A DNA stretch of 64,000 nucleotides from Phlyctochytrium arcticum (Eukaryota; Chytridiomycota; Chytridiomycetes; Chytridiales; Chytridiaceae), in contig JAHLKI010000002.1 in assembly GCA_025602905.1 (NCBI GenBank), positions 1,116,001 to 1,180,000 on the forward strand, given 5' to 3'. Numbering within the stretch: the stretch's first letter is position 1; every line of letters starts with the position of its first letter. The position numbers and the translations under genes are program-made. Shown one piece after another: positions 49,191-61,736 of this stretch. A model generated the notes under the pieces. It was not told the origin of the DNA. It saw only the letters and a list, made by a program, of their open reading frames with translations, and did not search any database.

Positions 49191-51617
49191 TTAATAGTTT
49201 GAAAACTTCAAGTAGAAGTTTATCAGAATAGCAAAGAAGAGTGCAATAACTAAAACAGTTGGCCCGACACGATCGTCATATGGCCCAGCGTCTAATTCAG
49301 TGGTCTATTGAGTTTCGGATGTATAGAACGAGCAAAAGCAAGTGTGACCTACCGCGATTCCGAATCTTTTGGGCCCGCCATTGGTATAAGAAGAGTGCGT
49401 AGACCATAAACATCATCGCGAGTAAAGTGAAAACCAATCCTGAAATCTGTCCCACTTTATCGCCAAAGTTCAGTAGCGTGAGCGCCAACCCTCCTAGGAC
49501 AATGCAGACTAGAAGTTCGAATGATTGGGTGAGTAAGAATGGCCCGTGCAGCAAAGTACTGAGACCACTTACAGTGCAACCAAGATAAGAAAGTTCGTTC
49601 ATTGGCAAAAAACACCTTGGGTTCAACGCGAACAGGAAGCGCAATTCTCTTGTGTTCAGAACGTCCCTGATGAGGTCGCGCATCGCGAGATTTTTTGAAA
49701 AGATTCTCAAGCCCTCCGGTCCATCGCTTTGGTGCGAAAATGAGTGATGGCTGATTCCGTCGATTCTGGCGAGAACCACCAAGCAATGCAGTGTTCTCAT
49801 CCGCGTTTTCGCTGTAATCCATGGGCTGCTCCACCAGAACTTCTACAGAGTCAACATCAGATTCTGCCTTTCCTTTTCCTTTAGAACGATGATGGTAGCC
49901 ATTGGGACGACCGCGCTCAGCTGAGCTCTCGCGAGAGGAAGGGGCACCTGTTGAAGACCATTCCAGCGAACGCCATTCCGACGGTGCGGATTTCCGGATA
50001 TCTTTGTCCATTTGTGGCAACCAGAATGGTAACAGAGAGACTTTGTTTTCAAGTAGTGTAGCGACTCCGTGAATGAACTTTGAGAATTTGGGTACTTCTT
50101 CGACCTACGAATGAAACGAAATTAGTCGTGGAGTTGGAAGACTATAGTGGGGAATGCGGCACTCACCAAGTGACTATTGATGAGCTCTTCAACCCATTTT
50201 GGCACCTCCGTACCATGCTGTGTTTGCAACTTCACTTCCAAGACTGCATACGGGAACGTACATACATCTTCAGCAGGCAGGTTGTCGAACGGGGCCACAG
50301 TTCCAGCATCCATTCGACGCCAGGTATCTCCGGAGCGCGGACGACCTTCATTATCCTCCCGAATCATGGTCAGTTCAGTGTCAAGGCTAATGCGCACTCT
50401 AGCATCGCCGGGCAGCTGGAACGCGGTACGGTTGTAGAACGTGCGAACTACGGGGTGCAGGTGTTTGGTGGAAATACTCTCATAAACTTCCTTGGCCAAG
50501 GTTGACAAGTGCTCAATCTCCTCCGGGGATTTTCCACCCTTTTTCTCCAGTTTGGCGATCACTTTTGAGTAGTCAAAGGCACCACTCAAAAAGTCATTTA
50601 CATACTTTTCCTTTAGCGGAAACCGAGACTTTACGGATTGTTCCCCAGTCCAATCCTCCCGATGTGTTTTACGCTCCACGAATATCTCGGTTTGCTCCAT
50701 GTTTCCATACCATCGCAATCGTACTGCCTCCGCACCCTCAGATTTCTCTAGGCGTCCCAAGTAGAGATCAAATGAATCATTATCAAAATAGATGGATGTG
50801 ATCGCTGGGTCGGGCTCCTTTTTCCCCTTGGCGTTGAAAACTAGCACTGGTAAATACTTGAGTATAATGCATTTGACCTCGGTAACATTGTCTGTGAAGT
50901 AATCCAGGGATTAGCAGGTGGTCCTTGAAATGCCTCACTGACAGTACCTGGATGAACCCAATACTTTGTAGTGCGACGGACGAAACTTTGTTGCGATGCG
51001 CCTGCGTTAGATGCTGCCTGGCTACGTTTGCCTCCTGTTCGGATGGTATCAAATAGCTTGGAAAGGCGGAGAATGAGATTGTCAAAGCTTTGCTTGTAAA
51101 ATGGGCGAGCATTCATGCGGATCATGAATGTAGGTTTCAGCATGTATGAAGTGTGTTTGTCATGTTTTTTGAGGATTTTCAAGAAGCCTGAATAGTTTAA
51201 GCGAATGAACTTTGATAGTTCAGTGACTTCCATCGTGATTTTGCTGATTTCATCTTCAACCCGATTGAAGCGAGAGATGTCGGCATCTTCACTGCTCGCC
51301 ACAATGGAATCCACAGTGGCTTCACAGTGTTGTACCCGCCGAGTCAGTTCATCGCCTTTAATGTTGCGGAAGGCGGCCACCTTTTCCAGTTCTCGCTCCA
51401 AAGTCTCCACAAAGGCAGCTTCCTTCTGGTCGCTGAATCCATCGCCCTTGAGACTTGATTTAAGCTGGCGCTTCAGCTCATCATAATCGCTTGACGGAAA
51501 AAAAATTACAGATATAAGTTGTGAGCTTCATAAAGGCATGGGCCCAGTCGTCTCTTACATGTAGTAGAATCGCCATTCCGGATAGAGCGACGTGGAGAGC
51601 TGCAAGCCAAACTTCAT
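49191..51617 (-). CDS. vtc4: VTC4-like polyphosphate polymerase (SPX-TTM-VTC1)
   Basis: VTC4 makes inorganic polyphosphate from ATP on the cytosolic face of the vacuole and feeds it through the membrane. From ATG 51617: an SPX domain that senses inositol pyrophosphates ([65 protein letters not shown]). Then the triphosphate-tunnel VTC domain: [68 protein letters not shown] and [11 protein letters not shown], so the basic and acidic tunnel residues look intact, favouring catalytic VTC4 over VTC2/3. A charged linker and the VTC1-like region with three membrane segments ([60 protein letters not shown]) end it at TAA 49191-49193. Five introns or so, about 730 residues. Confidence 0.93.
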
Positions 51618-52053
51618 GGTCGAATGTTGCGGAGAGGGTGATGGGCAACAGCTCCGAGGTGGGTATAAGCGAACCTGCCTTAAAAGCTGGTTTGGTCCTG
51701 GCCAGTGTCTGTCTGGTCTATCTACACCGTGTGCTAGCTGGCAGATACGATAAATATAGCCGGGATTGCTCCAAAACACCCAAGCTCGACCGTGGCTTTT
51801 TTGAACCAGTCGCAGGCGACTTGCGACCCACGCAGGCTGGGCAAGATCCGCGCCGCCGGTCGAGCGGTTCGCCATCCTCTATTATCTCCATTACATTTGC
51901 ATATCTTTTCCAGTCCAAACTTGATCTAACAACGAGCAACCTATTACAAAATAAATAACCGGGCCAGTGCTGTAAATAAAACCGGGAGCACCACCTCGGA
52001 ACTCGGATGCAAAAAGGGACAAGCTTATATCAGATTTAAAAAGAAATAACGCT
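51618..52053. promoter_or_regulatory. Upstream region of VTC4-like gene
   Basis: About 430 nt between the VTC4-like start and the tRNA. A plus-strand open frame running through it (51521-51958) also overlaps the first VTC4 exon antisense and has no family features. No specific promoter motif is claimed. Confidence 0.4.
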
Positions 52054-52122
52054 TGCATTGGCCGGGAATCGAACCCGGGGCTGCCGCATGGCAAGCGGCA
52101 ATTTTACCAAAACCACCAATGC
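52054..52122 (-). tRNA. tRNA-Gly (anticodon GCC)
   Basis: The minus strand folds as a tRNA. The acceptor stem pairs GCATTGG with CCAATGC, followed by discriminator A. The anticodon stem GCCGC/GCGGC encloses loop TTGCCAT with anticodon GCC. The T arm CCGGG-TTCGATT-CCCGG is perfect and gives a strong internal B box. The D-arm region GTGGTTTTGGTAAAA is A-box-like. There is no intron and no encoded CCA. Oligo-T follows downstream on the minus strand, consistent with RNA polymerase III termination. Confidence 0.95.
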
Positions 52123-52267
52123 CGATGAATTCTGAGCTGGAAACAGCGTATATATTCATCAGAGCATTGCTTCACTATTATGCACTATACCTCTGTCCCT
52201 ATAGCTGGCGTAGGGACAGTGCCAATTGTAGGGCAGGGCTCGCATTCGTAGCATTGACTGAAATGTT

Positions 52268-54605
52268 TTATCTTTGATGTATTAGTTCACGGAAGGCGTT
52301 TTCTACACAAATTTTGAGTTCTTTATATGTTACAATCAAGCAAGACATCTCATCTCGACTGGTTAGCATGATACTTTCTTCAACGCCAGCGTCCAGCTAC
52401 CGGCAAAAATGTCAATGGCCACACACGCGGAATACTGTCGAGTTCAAGGATGATTATGCTGACCTTGTTTAAGCACTGTATCGCATGCGCCAAGTCAATT
52501 ACAGGGCTGCCTGATTCCTCTACCTGGTGGAAAACGTAGTCCCGGAATAATTTCAACAAATACCGGTCTCCAGTCTCAGCCCATGTAGGGTTCATATCAA
52601 ATCTGAATACAAGCAGTCAAATCGTTGCGCCGGACGAGATAGTAGGCTGCTCGAGACATACTCTGGTCGCTCATTGATAAAGCCCAGTTTGCAAAGCAAT
52701 CTGACAAGCCGTCCATTCTCCAGCTCTCGACAGAGTTCACTCTCCAAAAAGTCGTTTTGCCTGAAAATAGATGGTGAATAAACAGCCAGTGATGAAGCGG
52801 CTGAGCCACATACTGATGGGCAAAGTTGATCTCTTGTAATATTCGTGGTCCAATCATTGTAATCACGTCGTCCACAGTCTTGTATGGTGTCGGTTTGCTC
52901 AACAAGTAGTAAACTACGTTTTTCATGTCCGCCGAAAAGTGCCTTACAACGTAGTCTACACTTTTGGCTAAGTTGTGCACAGCGCTTAATGATCCACACG
53001 CTAGTGCCAACGTCATTTGTCCGAGTTGCAGAAGGTCGTCCTGCTATAAAAGCCAGCGTGGTTAGAACAGACACGACGAGATCTGTAGATATCCTCAAAA
53101 ACCTGCTGTTGTGGGAGGGACTTCCCAGAGTCATAAGAAAGCACGTCAACTATTCCACAGCAATTTAGTCGGATCCTGTGTTTTCAGTCAGTAAGGCATC
53201 CATCTGTCCTGAGCATAAGACGAAATACCCACCGATGTTTCCCTGTCACTATTATTTTACTTGGCTCGATTACCCTTGCGGCTAACCCCGCGGCGTGAAT
53301 GGCCTTCAGTGCGGATAGCATCTGAATCAGAAAACTCCACAATATTTTTTCAGATACTGCTGGGGGCGAGGCTTGTGTCTCCAAATATTTTTCTTGTAAG
53401 GTCACCGAAAGCGGGTGGTAGTCGTAGACGAAAATAAGTGCTGGAACCACAGACTTGTGTCAAAAAAAATTGCAGTTCATATGAGCGACGCTTCCATGCA
53501 TACAGTCATCGCCAAACGCCTTAGTGGTGAATGCCTCTCGTACAGATACGATAGCAGAGTGTCGTAATCTGTGCCAAGGCTCTATGGCACTGATGGCCTC
53601 TTCGTTGGCAAGACGATACCCTGTTCCGAAATATTAGGGTCAAAGCGGCGCGTCAAGCGAGTCGCTATACCGGCAATCCGTCGCAGAATGTAGGCCTTGC
53701 CATCCATCCATGAAAACGCCTTGTAATTGGCAGATGCGAAACCGAAAACCTTATGCTTTGAGTCCTGCGAACTTTCTACCGGCACTAAAGAGTGATAGTG
53801 ATGAAGTTCTGTTGGAATCGCTTGGCTTTCTGCTTCATGTGGTCATGGAATTAGACCACGCATGGGAACATATTGACTGGTAGTACCGGTAGGATCAAAG
53901 ACCTGCTGTACAGCTTCACTTTTACGTTGCAGCTCCTCGCGTAGGCGATCGTTGATAAAGAAGGCGTGCACCGACTGGTGATGTGAAGAGGGAACTGCAA
54001 CATGGGGTAGAGGAGAATTGTAAAGATGGTATTGCAGCTGGCAGGAAAAACGTCATAAGTCAGCCGTTTTCCAGCAACAAGCCCTTGAATTACCGGTTGA
54101 GACGGAACAGTCGAGTGGATGGCGTTAGGAGACTGAAAATATGTTGGGCCGAGCGTACCATAGTCGCCTTCATCCTTCACAGCCTCAAATTCAACGCCAA
54201 TGTTGACTTCGGAAAGTATTGCACGTACAATATGGTCTTCCATGCTAGAGTCCAAACATCCCAAAGCTATTCCACTCTCGGGATTTGAAAAAACTGAACG
54301 ATTGAGTGCCTGAATAAGTTCGGTCAGCCATATGAATCTTGGCCCCACTACATCGACAGTTCTTACATCAGATCGTAGGGGGGAATGGCCAGCAACATGG
54401 TAGCTGCTGGCGTTATTTGGTGTCGGGGATGTAGATGGTCCGGTTAGGGTACCCGCCTAAACATTTGTATTCAGCTCAGATTGGACTTGGGAATTGGACA
54501 AATGCCCAAACGAACCGTCCGTGGGGTGAATACTGGTGAATCTATTCGAAGCCGATTCTTGTTGTCACCAACCCATGCGTTTCCTGCAACATCCGTGCCA
54601 GACAT
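52268..54605 (-). CDS. pan3: PAN3, regulatory pseudokinase subunit of the Pan2-Pan3 deadenylase
   Basis: Pan3 dimerises and recruits the nuclease Pan2 to poly(A) tails for the first phase of mRNA deadenylation. The likely start is ATG 54605 ([20 protein letters not shown], then [10 protein letters not shown], a PAN3-like motif). Then follow [51 protein letters not shown] and YILRRIAG (pseudokinase N-lobe), [42 protein letters not shown] with [15 protein letters not shown], and the C-terminal knob [39 protein letters not shown], ending ELIHQR before TAA 52268-52270. Catalytic kinase residues are absent, as is normal for PAN3. No CCCH zinc finger was seen at the N-terminus; it may be missing or on an unseen 5' exon. 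About ten introns. Confidence 0.92.
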
Positions 54606-55108
54606 GTCGCATGGCTACAGTAGTCTACTGTTACTTTGCTACCGAAGACGGACTGGCCCTGCGAATTCCAACCTTACTGAGACCCGCTTGACGAAATGTC
54701 CCTTCCTCCTCCTTATAAGACATGCGAGCCGTTTCAGTGGTGAAGTTTGCATTCAACTGTTTCCGACTTACGATATTAGCACCTACGCGCAAGATGAGTG
54801 AAAAAGTCTAACATAAACGTGCGAGACTTTACATACCGCTTTCCGCACTATTCCCTGCCGAGTCAGCCAAACTTCGTTCCATTATTAAGAACCCAACTGG
54901 CAGACCATGCATTCATTTGCATTTCAAATTCTGATATCCAAAAGTCGAAAGGTCATGACAGAGACCTGTTTCACGTGACGTGAAGTTGCGCAGGAACAGG
55001 AACGGACATCCACGGACTTGGACAGTTTGGCCCTACATTCATTGACAAACTCTGAAGGACAAGTGCAGACGTCTGAAGTGTCCCTGACTTGCAGCCATAA
55101 CCACACCA
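54606..55108. promoter_or_regulatory. Divergent promoter region of PAN3 and ISWI
   Basis: About 500 nt. A minus-strand stretch near 54670-54750 (ANFTTETARMSYKEEEG) followed by a GT could be a PAN3 5' exon but does not encode the zinc finger. Nothing else is seen. Confidence 0.35.
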
Positions 55109-58100
55109 ATGGAGGGAAGCAAAGATGCCGCTAGTAAACGGCCGCAAAGTACTCTGGCGGCAAATCGCGAACGACTAGCAAAGGATAATGAGGTGCTTGC
55201 AGATCACAAATTAGCTGATCAACGGAAACGATACGCTTTTTTGGTCGGACAAACAGAACTGTTTGCCCACTTCATCAACTTGAGTAAGTTTGCCGGACTG
55301 GACGGCAATGAACAGAAGACTTCAGGAGGGAAGGAGTCACGCGCCATCACAGACAGCTCTCGACGACATCGGAAAACTGAGAAGGAAGAGGACGAGGAGT
55401 TGCTTAATAATGATAGTAGTGATACTAATGCTCAAGGGGGGCATGTTGTCTTTGATGAGTCCCCGTTCTATGTGAAGCATGCACCAATGCGGGACTACCA
55501 AGTACAAGGGCTTAACTGGCTGATATCTCTGTTTCAAAATGGAATCAACGGTATATTGGCAGATGAAATGGGACTGGGCAAAACTCTTCAAAGTATCTCG
55601 TTTCTCGGCTACCTCAAGCATTTCCAGGACATTCCTGGGCCGCATCTGGTGATTGTGCCAAAATCTACCTTGCATAACTGGATGAATGAGTTTGCCAGAT
55701 GGGTGCCATCCCTCAATACATTTCTGTTCCATGGTAGCAAGCCGGACCGTCAAGAGTTGATTCAGGGAAGGCTTCTAAACGGAGGTTTTGAAGTATGCGT
55801 GACCTCCTATGAAATGTGCCTTCTCGAGAAAGCGCATTTCAAAAAGATATCCTGGCAGTACATTGTGATTGATGAGGCGCATCGCATTAAGAATGAAAAC
55901 TCGGCCTTGTCGCAAATTGTCAGAGAGTTTCACTGCCGTAATCGATTGCTTTTGACCGGCACTCCACTGCAAAACAACCTGCATGAATTGTGGGCCTTGC
56001 TGAACTTTCTACTGCCGGATGTTTTCAGCTCCGCCAAAGATTTCGAGGAGTGGTTTGGGTCCGGGGGCAAAGATCAAGATACGGTCATCTCGCAACTGCA
56101 TAAAGTTTTGCAGCCTTTCCTTCTCCGACGAATCAAAGCGGATGTCGAAAAGTCTCTGCTTCCCAAGAAAAAGACAAACATCTATGTAGGCTTGAGTGCC
56201 ATGCAACGGAAGTGGTACCGAAATCTTCTAGAGAAGGACATTGACGCTGTCAACGATGCACTTGGCGACAAATCCAACAAAACAAAGTTAACCCGTTTGC
56301 AAAACATCGTAATGCAGTTGCGAAAATGTTGCAATCACCCATATCTATTTGACGGTGCAGAGCCCGGACCGCCGTACACAACCGACGAGCATATTGTAAA
56401 CAATTCTGGCAAGATGGTGGTCCTGGACCAACTACTTAAGCGATGCAAAGCCCAAGGATCTCGGGTTCTGCTTTTCAGCCAAATGAGTCGGATGCTCGAC
56501 ATCTTGGAAGACTACTGTATCATGCGAGGTTACGGTTATTGCCGTATCGACGGTCAGACTCCACACGAACAAAGAGTACTTAGCATCGATGAATACAATG
56601 CCCCGGATAGCAAAAAGTTCATTTTTCTTTTAACCACACGGGCCGGTGGCTTGGGAATCAACCTTGCGACGGCTGATACCGTCGTGATGTATGATAGTGA
56701 CTGGAACCCGCAGGTCGACTTGCAGGCCGAAGATCGCGCTCATCGTATTGGTCAAAGGAAGCAAGTTTATGTTTACCGCTTCATTACTGAGGTTCGCCCG
56801 AGTGACGTTACTATTTTGTCTGTCGCACTAATTATTTTGCTCAGAACGCTGTCGAAGAGAAAGTCATTGATCGCGCGTCTCAAAAATTGAGGCTTGATCA
56901 GCTCGTGATTCAGCAAGGACGATCAAACCAACCAGGAAAAGGTATGTCCCTGCTATTTGGTAGTTGTCCTAGATCCCTTCTTCACACGCTCTCTGTTTCC
57001 TAGCGGCCAATAAAGATGAATTGGTGTCTATGATTCAGCATGGAGCGCGAGACATTTTTGAATCTGTGGACAGGTGTGCTAAATTATTTATTGTTCCACA
57101 CCTATTTATTCGGTAATACTCACTATTTCAACAGCACCATCAGTGGCGAAGCTATCGAGGATGTACTGAAGCGCTCAGAGCAGAAAACTTCCCAACAAGA
57201 TACAAAGTATGCCAATATGGGATTGGATGACCTGCAAAAGTTCACGACTACGACGAATGGGAGTGTGTACGAATGGGAAGGTTCAGATTTCAGGGTATAG
57301 CTTGTGCAATTAATCTTCAAAGCGTCCAGCTGATCTCAAATAATGAACAGAAAAAAGAAGGAGAGCGCTTCGGATGGATTGGCCCTGCAAAGCGTGAACG
57401 GAAGAATGGTCAGTGGGCGATTAAAGGTCATTTCAAAGTAATACATAAACAAACACCTTTTAGTTATCGGCACATCGTACTCTGAACAAGAATATTACAG
57501 TCGGATGCTGTCAACGGGAGGCAATCGGACGGTGAAAGAGCGGGCTCCGAAACCACCAAGGATTCAAAACATGTAAGGGGCAGCTCTCCTCTATCTCTAC
57601 AGTAATGCCGCTAATGGCAACCAGTTATGACTTCCAATTTTTCCCGGATCGCTTGAAGGAGCTCCAAGACCGGGAGATATCCTGCTTCAGAGTAAGAGTT
57701 CGATGTATTCATTCTCGAGAAATGGTGCTGAGTCCAACTCCAGAAAGAGATTGGTTACAAAATGAAACAGGAAGACCTGGAAGGGGATGTCGCCGGAAAT
57801 GTTGAACTGCGCCTTGCTGAGGAGCAAAACAAGATCGATAATGGTAAACTAACCTATGACCAATCAATGGGCGACTGGACTCACCTTGAAACTTACAGCA
57901 ACCCCCCTCTCGGAGGCCGAAGTAGCCGAGCGAGATGCACTTCTGAAGCAGGTACCTGCATGGCCTCTTACAATACGATACGGCGGCTTTAATGGTGACA
58001 TAGGGTTTCGGCGAATGGTCACGAAGAGATTTCATGATGTTTTGCAAGGCGTGCGAGAAATTTGGCCGGTTGGTACTTATGCGAGGACACCCGGGAATTT

Positions 58101-58768
58101 CCTAGTAATGTTTCTTGCCACTTTAGCCATAATTTAAGCGCGATTGCTCGCGAGTTGGACAGCAAAACTACGGAAGAAGTGAAAGATTTTGCCAACACCT
58201 TCTGGAAGCGTTTCAAGGAACTCAGCGGTAGATTTCTGGGCCGGCCATCTGTTTTGAATCACCGCTAACGTTAACATATAGATTGGGAGCGCATCATTGG
58301 CAACATTGACAAGGGGGAGAGCAAGTTGCGGAAAATCCAAGAAGTTCAGGACCATCTCAGCCGCAAAGTAAGGCAACATCGGTTGCCTTTACAACAACTA
58401 CGAATCCAGTATCAGCAAAGTAAAGGGAAAAATTATTCAGAGGAAGAGGACCGATTTCTGGTGAGCCGGGGGCTGTTCGGCGCGTTATTGTCATTATATA
58501 CCAACTGTCATTTTTCCAGTTGGTCATGCTAGAACGATTTGGTTATGGGTCGGATGATGTGTACGACAAAATTCTGGAAGAGGTTAGGCGAGCCCCTATA
58601 TTTAAATTCGACTGGTTTATCAAGTCGAGGACAAGTCAAGAATTACAAAGAAGATGCACGACGCTTGTAGGATTGATTGCCAAGGAGATTGCTGAGACCG
58701 ACGATGTGGAGGAAAAGAAGCGAAAGCAGGCAGACGACAGCAAAGCATCTCAAAAAAGGAGAAAATAG
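55109..58768 (+). CDS. ISWI-type chromatin-remodelling ATPase
   Basis: ISWI ATPases slide and space nucleosomes. ATG 55109 opens an N-terminal region ([18 protein letters not shown]) with an AutoN-like basic patch next to an acidic one ([15 protein letters not shown]). The SNF2 core has DEMGLGKT (Walker A), [27 protein letters not shown] (DEAH box), [20 protein letters not shown], then lobe 2 with [54 protein letters not shown] and [13 protein letters not shown]. After introns come [20 protein letters not shown], the HAND-SANT-SLIDE part ([73 protein letters not shown]) and a basic tail. The ATPase core is one long exon; at least ten introns cut the HSS region. About 1000 residues. Isw1 versus Isw2 type cannot be decided. 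Confidence 0.95.
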
Positions 58769-58874
58769 CTTGATGTATGATGTAGGGCATTTGACTAGTT
58801 ACAATTACAGCTCTCTCGAGTAGTGTATTAAAAATATATAGTTTCATCTCAGTGGACACCGCTAGCAAATTTAT

Positions 58875-61736
58875 TCAGCTACGTTTCCATGATGTTTCCT
58901 TGGCGTCACTCTCATCATCCTCTCCACTATCTGGTCGTTTTTGGTTATCGGCGGGCGAGTCCTCGTGTTCTTGAGCAACCTGGGCGATTTCTTCTGCATC
59001 CGCGCGAGGCAAAGACCATGAAACTTCCGCCTTTTCTGCATCTTCGATTGTTATTGGCTCACCAAATGCCTTGGAACACTCAATTAATTCTCGACCACTG
59101 CAAATATAGGAAATGGACAAACCTTTTCAGCGTCCCTGCGCGAAGCGTATGTCACCAAAGCATGACCTTCGTTCTCGTACTTGGCAACACTGCTGACAGT
59201 CCCGAATTTCTGTACAAGATTCTGTTATGTACTGCGCTCATCGCGAACCATTTTGTAATGTAAAATACCTCGAAATGGGGTTGCAGCAGATCAAAAGAGC
59301 GTGGTCCCAACTTTTCAATCCGTAGGCTCGTCGGCCTGTTGTCAAGAGTATACCGGTTGTTGTCGCGACCACCCCGCCAAGGTCTAGATCGACCCCTACC
59401 GCGGATCGTTGACGAGTTGCCCCGGCCGGCCGGCGATGTTAGTACTGCAGCGGGATCAATCCCATGCTGCGCAGCCTTGAAAATCGTAACATATAAGTTT
59501 GCTTTCGACGAAATAAGTCGAGTATTTGTATAAAAATACCTTTGCTTTCAGCTTTTCCAATTCAGCGATAAGAGATTTTTCTGCTTGCTGAGGTGATAAG
59601 TTCACCACAGCCCCCGAAGGAGAATGGTGCAGTTCGTCCAGCTCGCGGTCCAGCCGTGCGCGCTCCTTGCTTTCCACTGGAGTAGGTTTGATGTCCTGGC
59701 CAACAAGAACTTTGGGCTTTACTGATGATGATGCCGCGCTCATTACATCCTTTAGCGATTTTGACAGTATTTCGAACTGCTTCATTAACGTCTTCTTCTC
59801 TTTGTCGGTCAGCGTTTTGATTTGTAACTTCTCCATGATTTTCTTTTGTTCTTCCAACTGTCGCTCGATCAGCAACCGTTGCATCTCCATCACGTTCTTG
59901 GCTTTATCAATTTTAGGCTCGCTCTGCGTAAGCGGAGACCGGAAGTCTGAAGTCTTGGCGTCTTCTGTGGCCTCGGAAATTGCTGTTGGCTCACCCACTG
60001 GGTTACTTGACAGACTGTTCGATGCGGTCTGGTTCTCGGCATTCGCCCAAAATACCCGAACAAAGCGATTATCAAATATTGGATGCGGCGAGCGATATGC
60101 AGCTTGCGCTGCTTGTTGATTTGAAAATTGAACATACGCTTTTGCGGCCGGAAAATCTATGCGGATATCGGCGATATCTCCAAAATGCTTGAAGAACTCA
60201 TGCACCTTCGGTATGGAAAGAAACTCCTTTGGTATGGACTGAACGCATAATGTGGAGCCGCGAGGAATTATGGACTGCTGAAAGCCACCCCGCCCACGTC
60301 CTCTGCCCGAGCCACGACGCCCAAAATCCGCCGAATTTCTGGTCAGTGTTTCCGTAGTTGCATTCGGAAAGCTCCTTTGTTGTGTGCGCTGTTCCGGTTG
60401 CGGTAAAACCTCATTTCGCTCACTATTATTGTGTTGGGGAAAGATAGAACTGTCGGGATCATATCCGTCTACAGACGTGTATCAAGTTAGTCGATTGTGG
60501 TTGCTTACAGTACCGCGGCACATACCAAAAGCCATGTCCCCATTGGATCGAAGCATGCCAGGATTACTTGCATCCAAAGCCCTTGGGTGAAAACCAAATC
60601 CTCCGAACATACGCATGTCGTCCATGACAATGCGATCGAATCCGTGGTCGTACGGACACGCGTCTCCCCGGAGACAAAACCCTCGGTCTAACAGAAACAG
60701 AAGTTAGAAATACTCCTGAGATAAAAAATACTTGCAGCTCGAACCTTCATAGTCTCTGCAAGTGTAGGTTCGACCTGACCCTTGTCGCCTGTGATTTTGC
60801 CCATGATCGCCGCCGGCGGGATTCCAGCGTCTGTCCATTGTCCTTGAGTTGATCGGAGCATTTGTAAATGGTTGAGACCAATGCATAGCTCCTTCCCATG
60901 GAGGAAGATTCATAGCGTGATTTATTGGTAGCTGATGGGGGACGGTATGAATGCTACTCGATTCCCGCTCTCGACCGTGTCGGCTATCGTGAAAAGGTTT
61001 CGAGACACCTGAACTATCAACCCTTGAACTCATGCGGGGAAGCTTCGCGGCATGTGAATAATCGGCATCAGATGTTTCTGAGCGAAGTCGTTTCTGGTCT
61101 GAAACTCGTACAGGTTGTGCTCCACTGGCTGGAGCAGGAAATGAATGGGGTATGTTCGGGAGACCGGCCGGTTTGAGATTCTGCACTGGGGAAGATGGTC
61201 GGACTTGTGCTTTTCCTTGGCGACGTCTGGTATGTTTAAAATTGCGATCGTTGTCGTCGTCATCGGAGACATCCTCTGCGAAATCCGAGTACGCAATACT
61301 CAGGTCCTGAGCTTCATTGGCAGGTCCTATGTGATCATCCACCCCTCGGCTGGCTGTGTCATTGGATGCTCCTCCAGGCAAGATCGTTTCAACATGTTTA
61401 AATAGTTGTTCGACGAAAGGACCCGTCTCTGTTAACCAAGAGATATGTCAGTAAGGCGTATGGTTTGGAAAGACAGTGTGGATAGCTGACCATCGCGCAG
61501 AAAATCTTCCAGTTGACTGAGGCACAAAGATTTTAAATCTTCTAAACTTTTATTATGTCGAAGGAGTGCGAGAACGTATTCCGTAACACCATTTGGATCT
61601 GGCTCGTTGCTGCGGGAGGTAAATAACGTATTAGCTAATATACTGGGTTGCCTTCGAACTAATCATCATACATTGATTGTAGTTCCGACAGCAAAAAATC
61701 TGTAAGACTTTTGGTAGCTTCATCGTCGAGGATCAT
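58875..61736 (-). CDS. RBM26/27-like RNA-binding protein (PWI-like, CCCH zinc finger, RRM)
   Basis: Relatives in animals (RBM26/27) take part in nuclear RNA surveillance as PAXT-associated factors. ATG 61736 starts MILDDEATKSLTDFLLSELQ; next exons give NGVTEYVLALLRHNKSLEDL, QLEDFLRDGETGPFVEQLF, together a PWI-like N-terminal domain. A Ser/Arg/Pro-rich disordered part follows, then a CCCH zinc finger (CRDYEGKGFCLRGDACPYDH across an intron), a linker rich in Gly/Arg, the RRM (STLCVQSIPKEF-like start, KVHEFFKHFGDIADIRIDFP, AKAYVQFSNQQAAQAAYRSP, RFVRVFWANAEN), a long coiled coil (ERQLEEQKKIMEKLQIKTLT), and a C-terminal second RRM-like part (SLRIEKLGPRSFDLLQPHFE; EGHALVTYASRRDAEK) ending at TGA 58875. 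About nine introns, roughly 760 residues. Confidence 0.87.

Noticed and set aside
51521..51958. A 145-codon plus-strand open frame
   Set aside because: It runs antisense through the first exon of the VTC4-like gene and has no family features.
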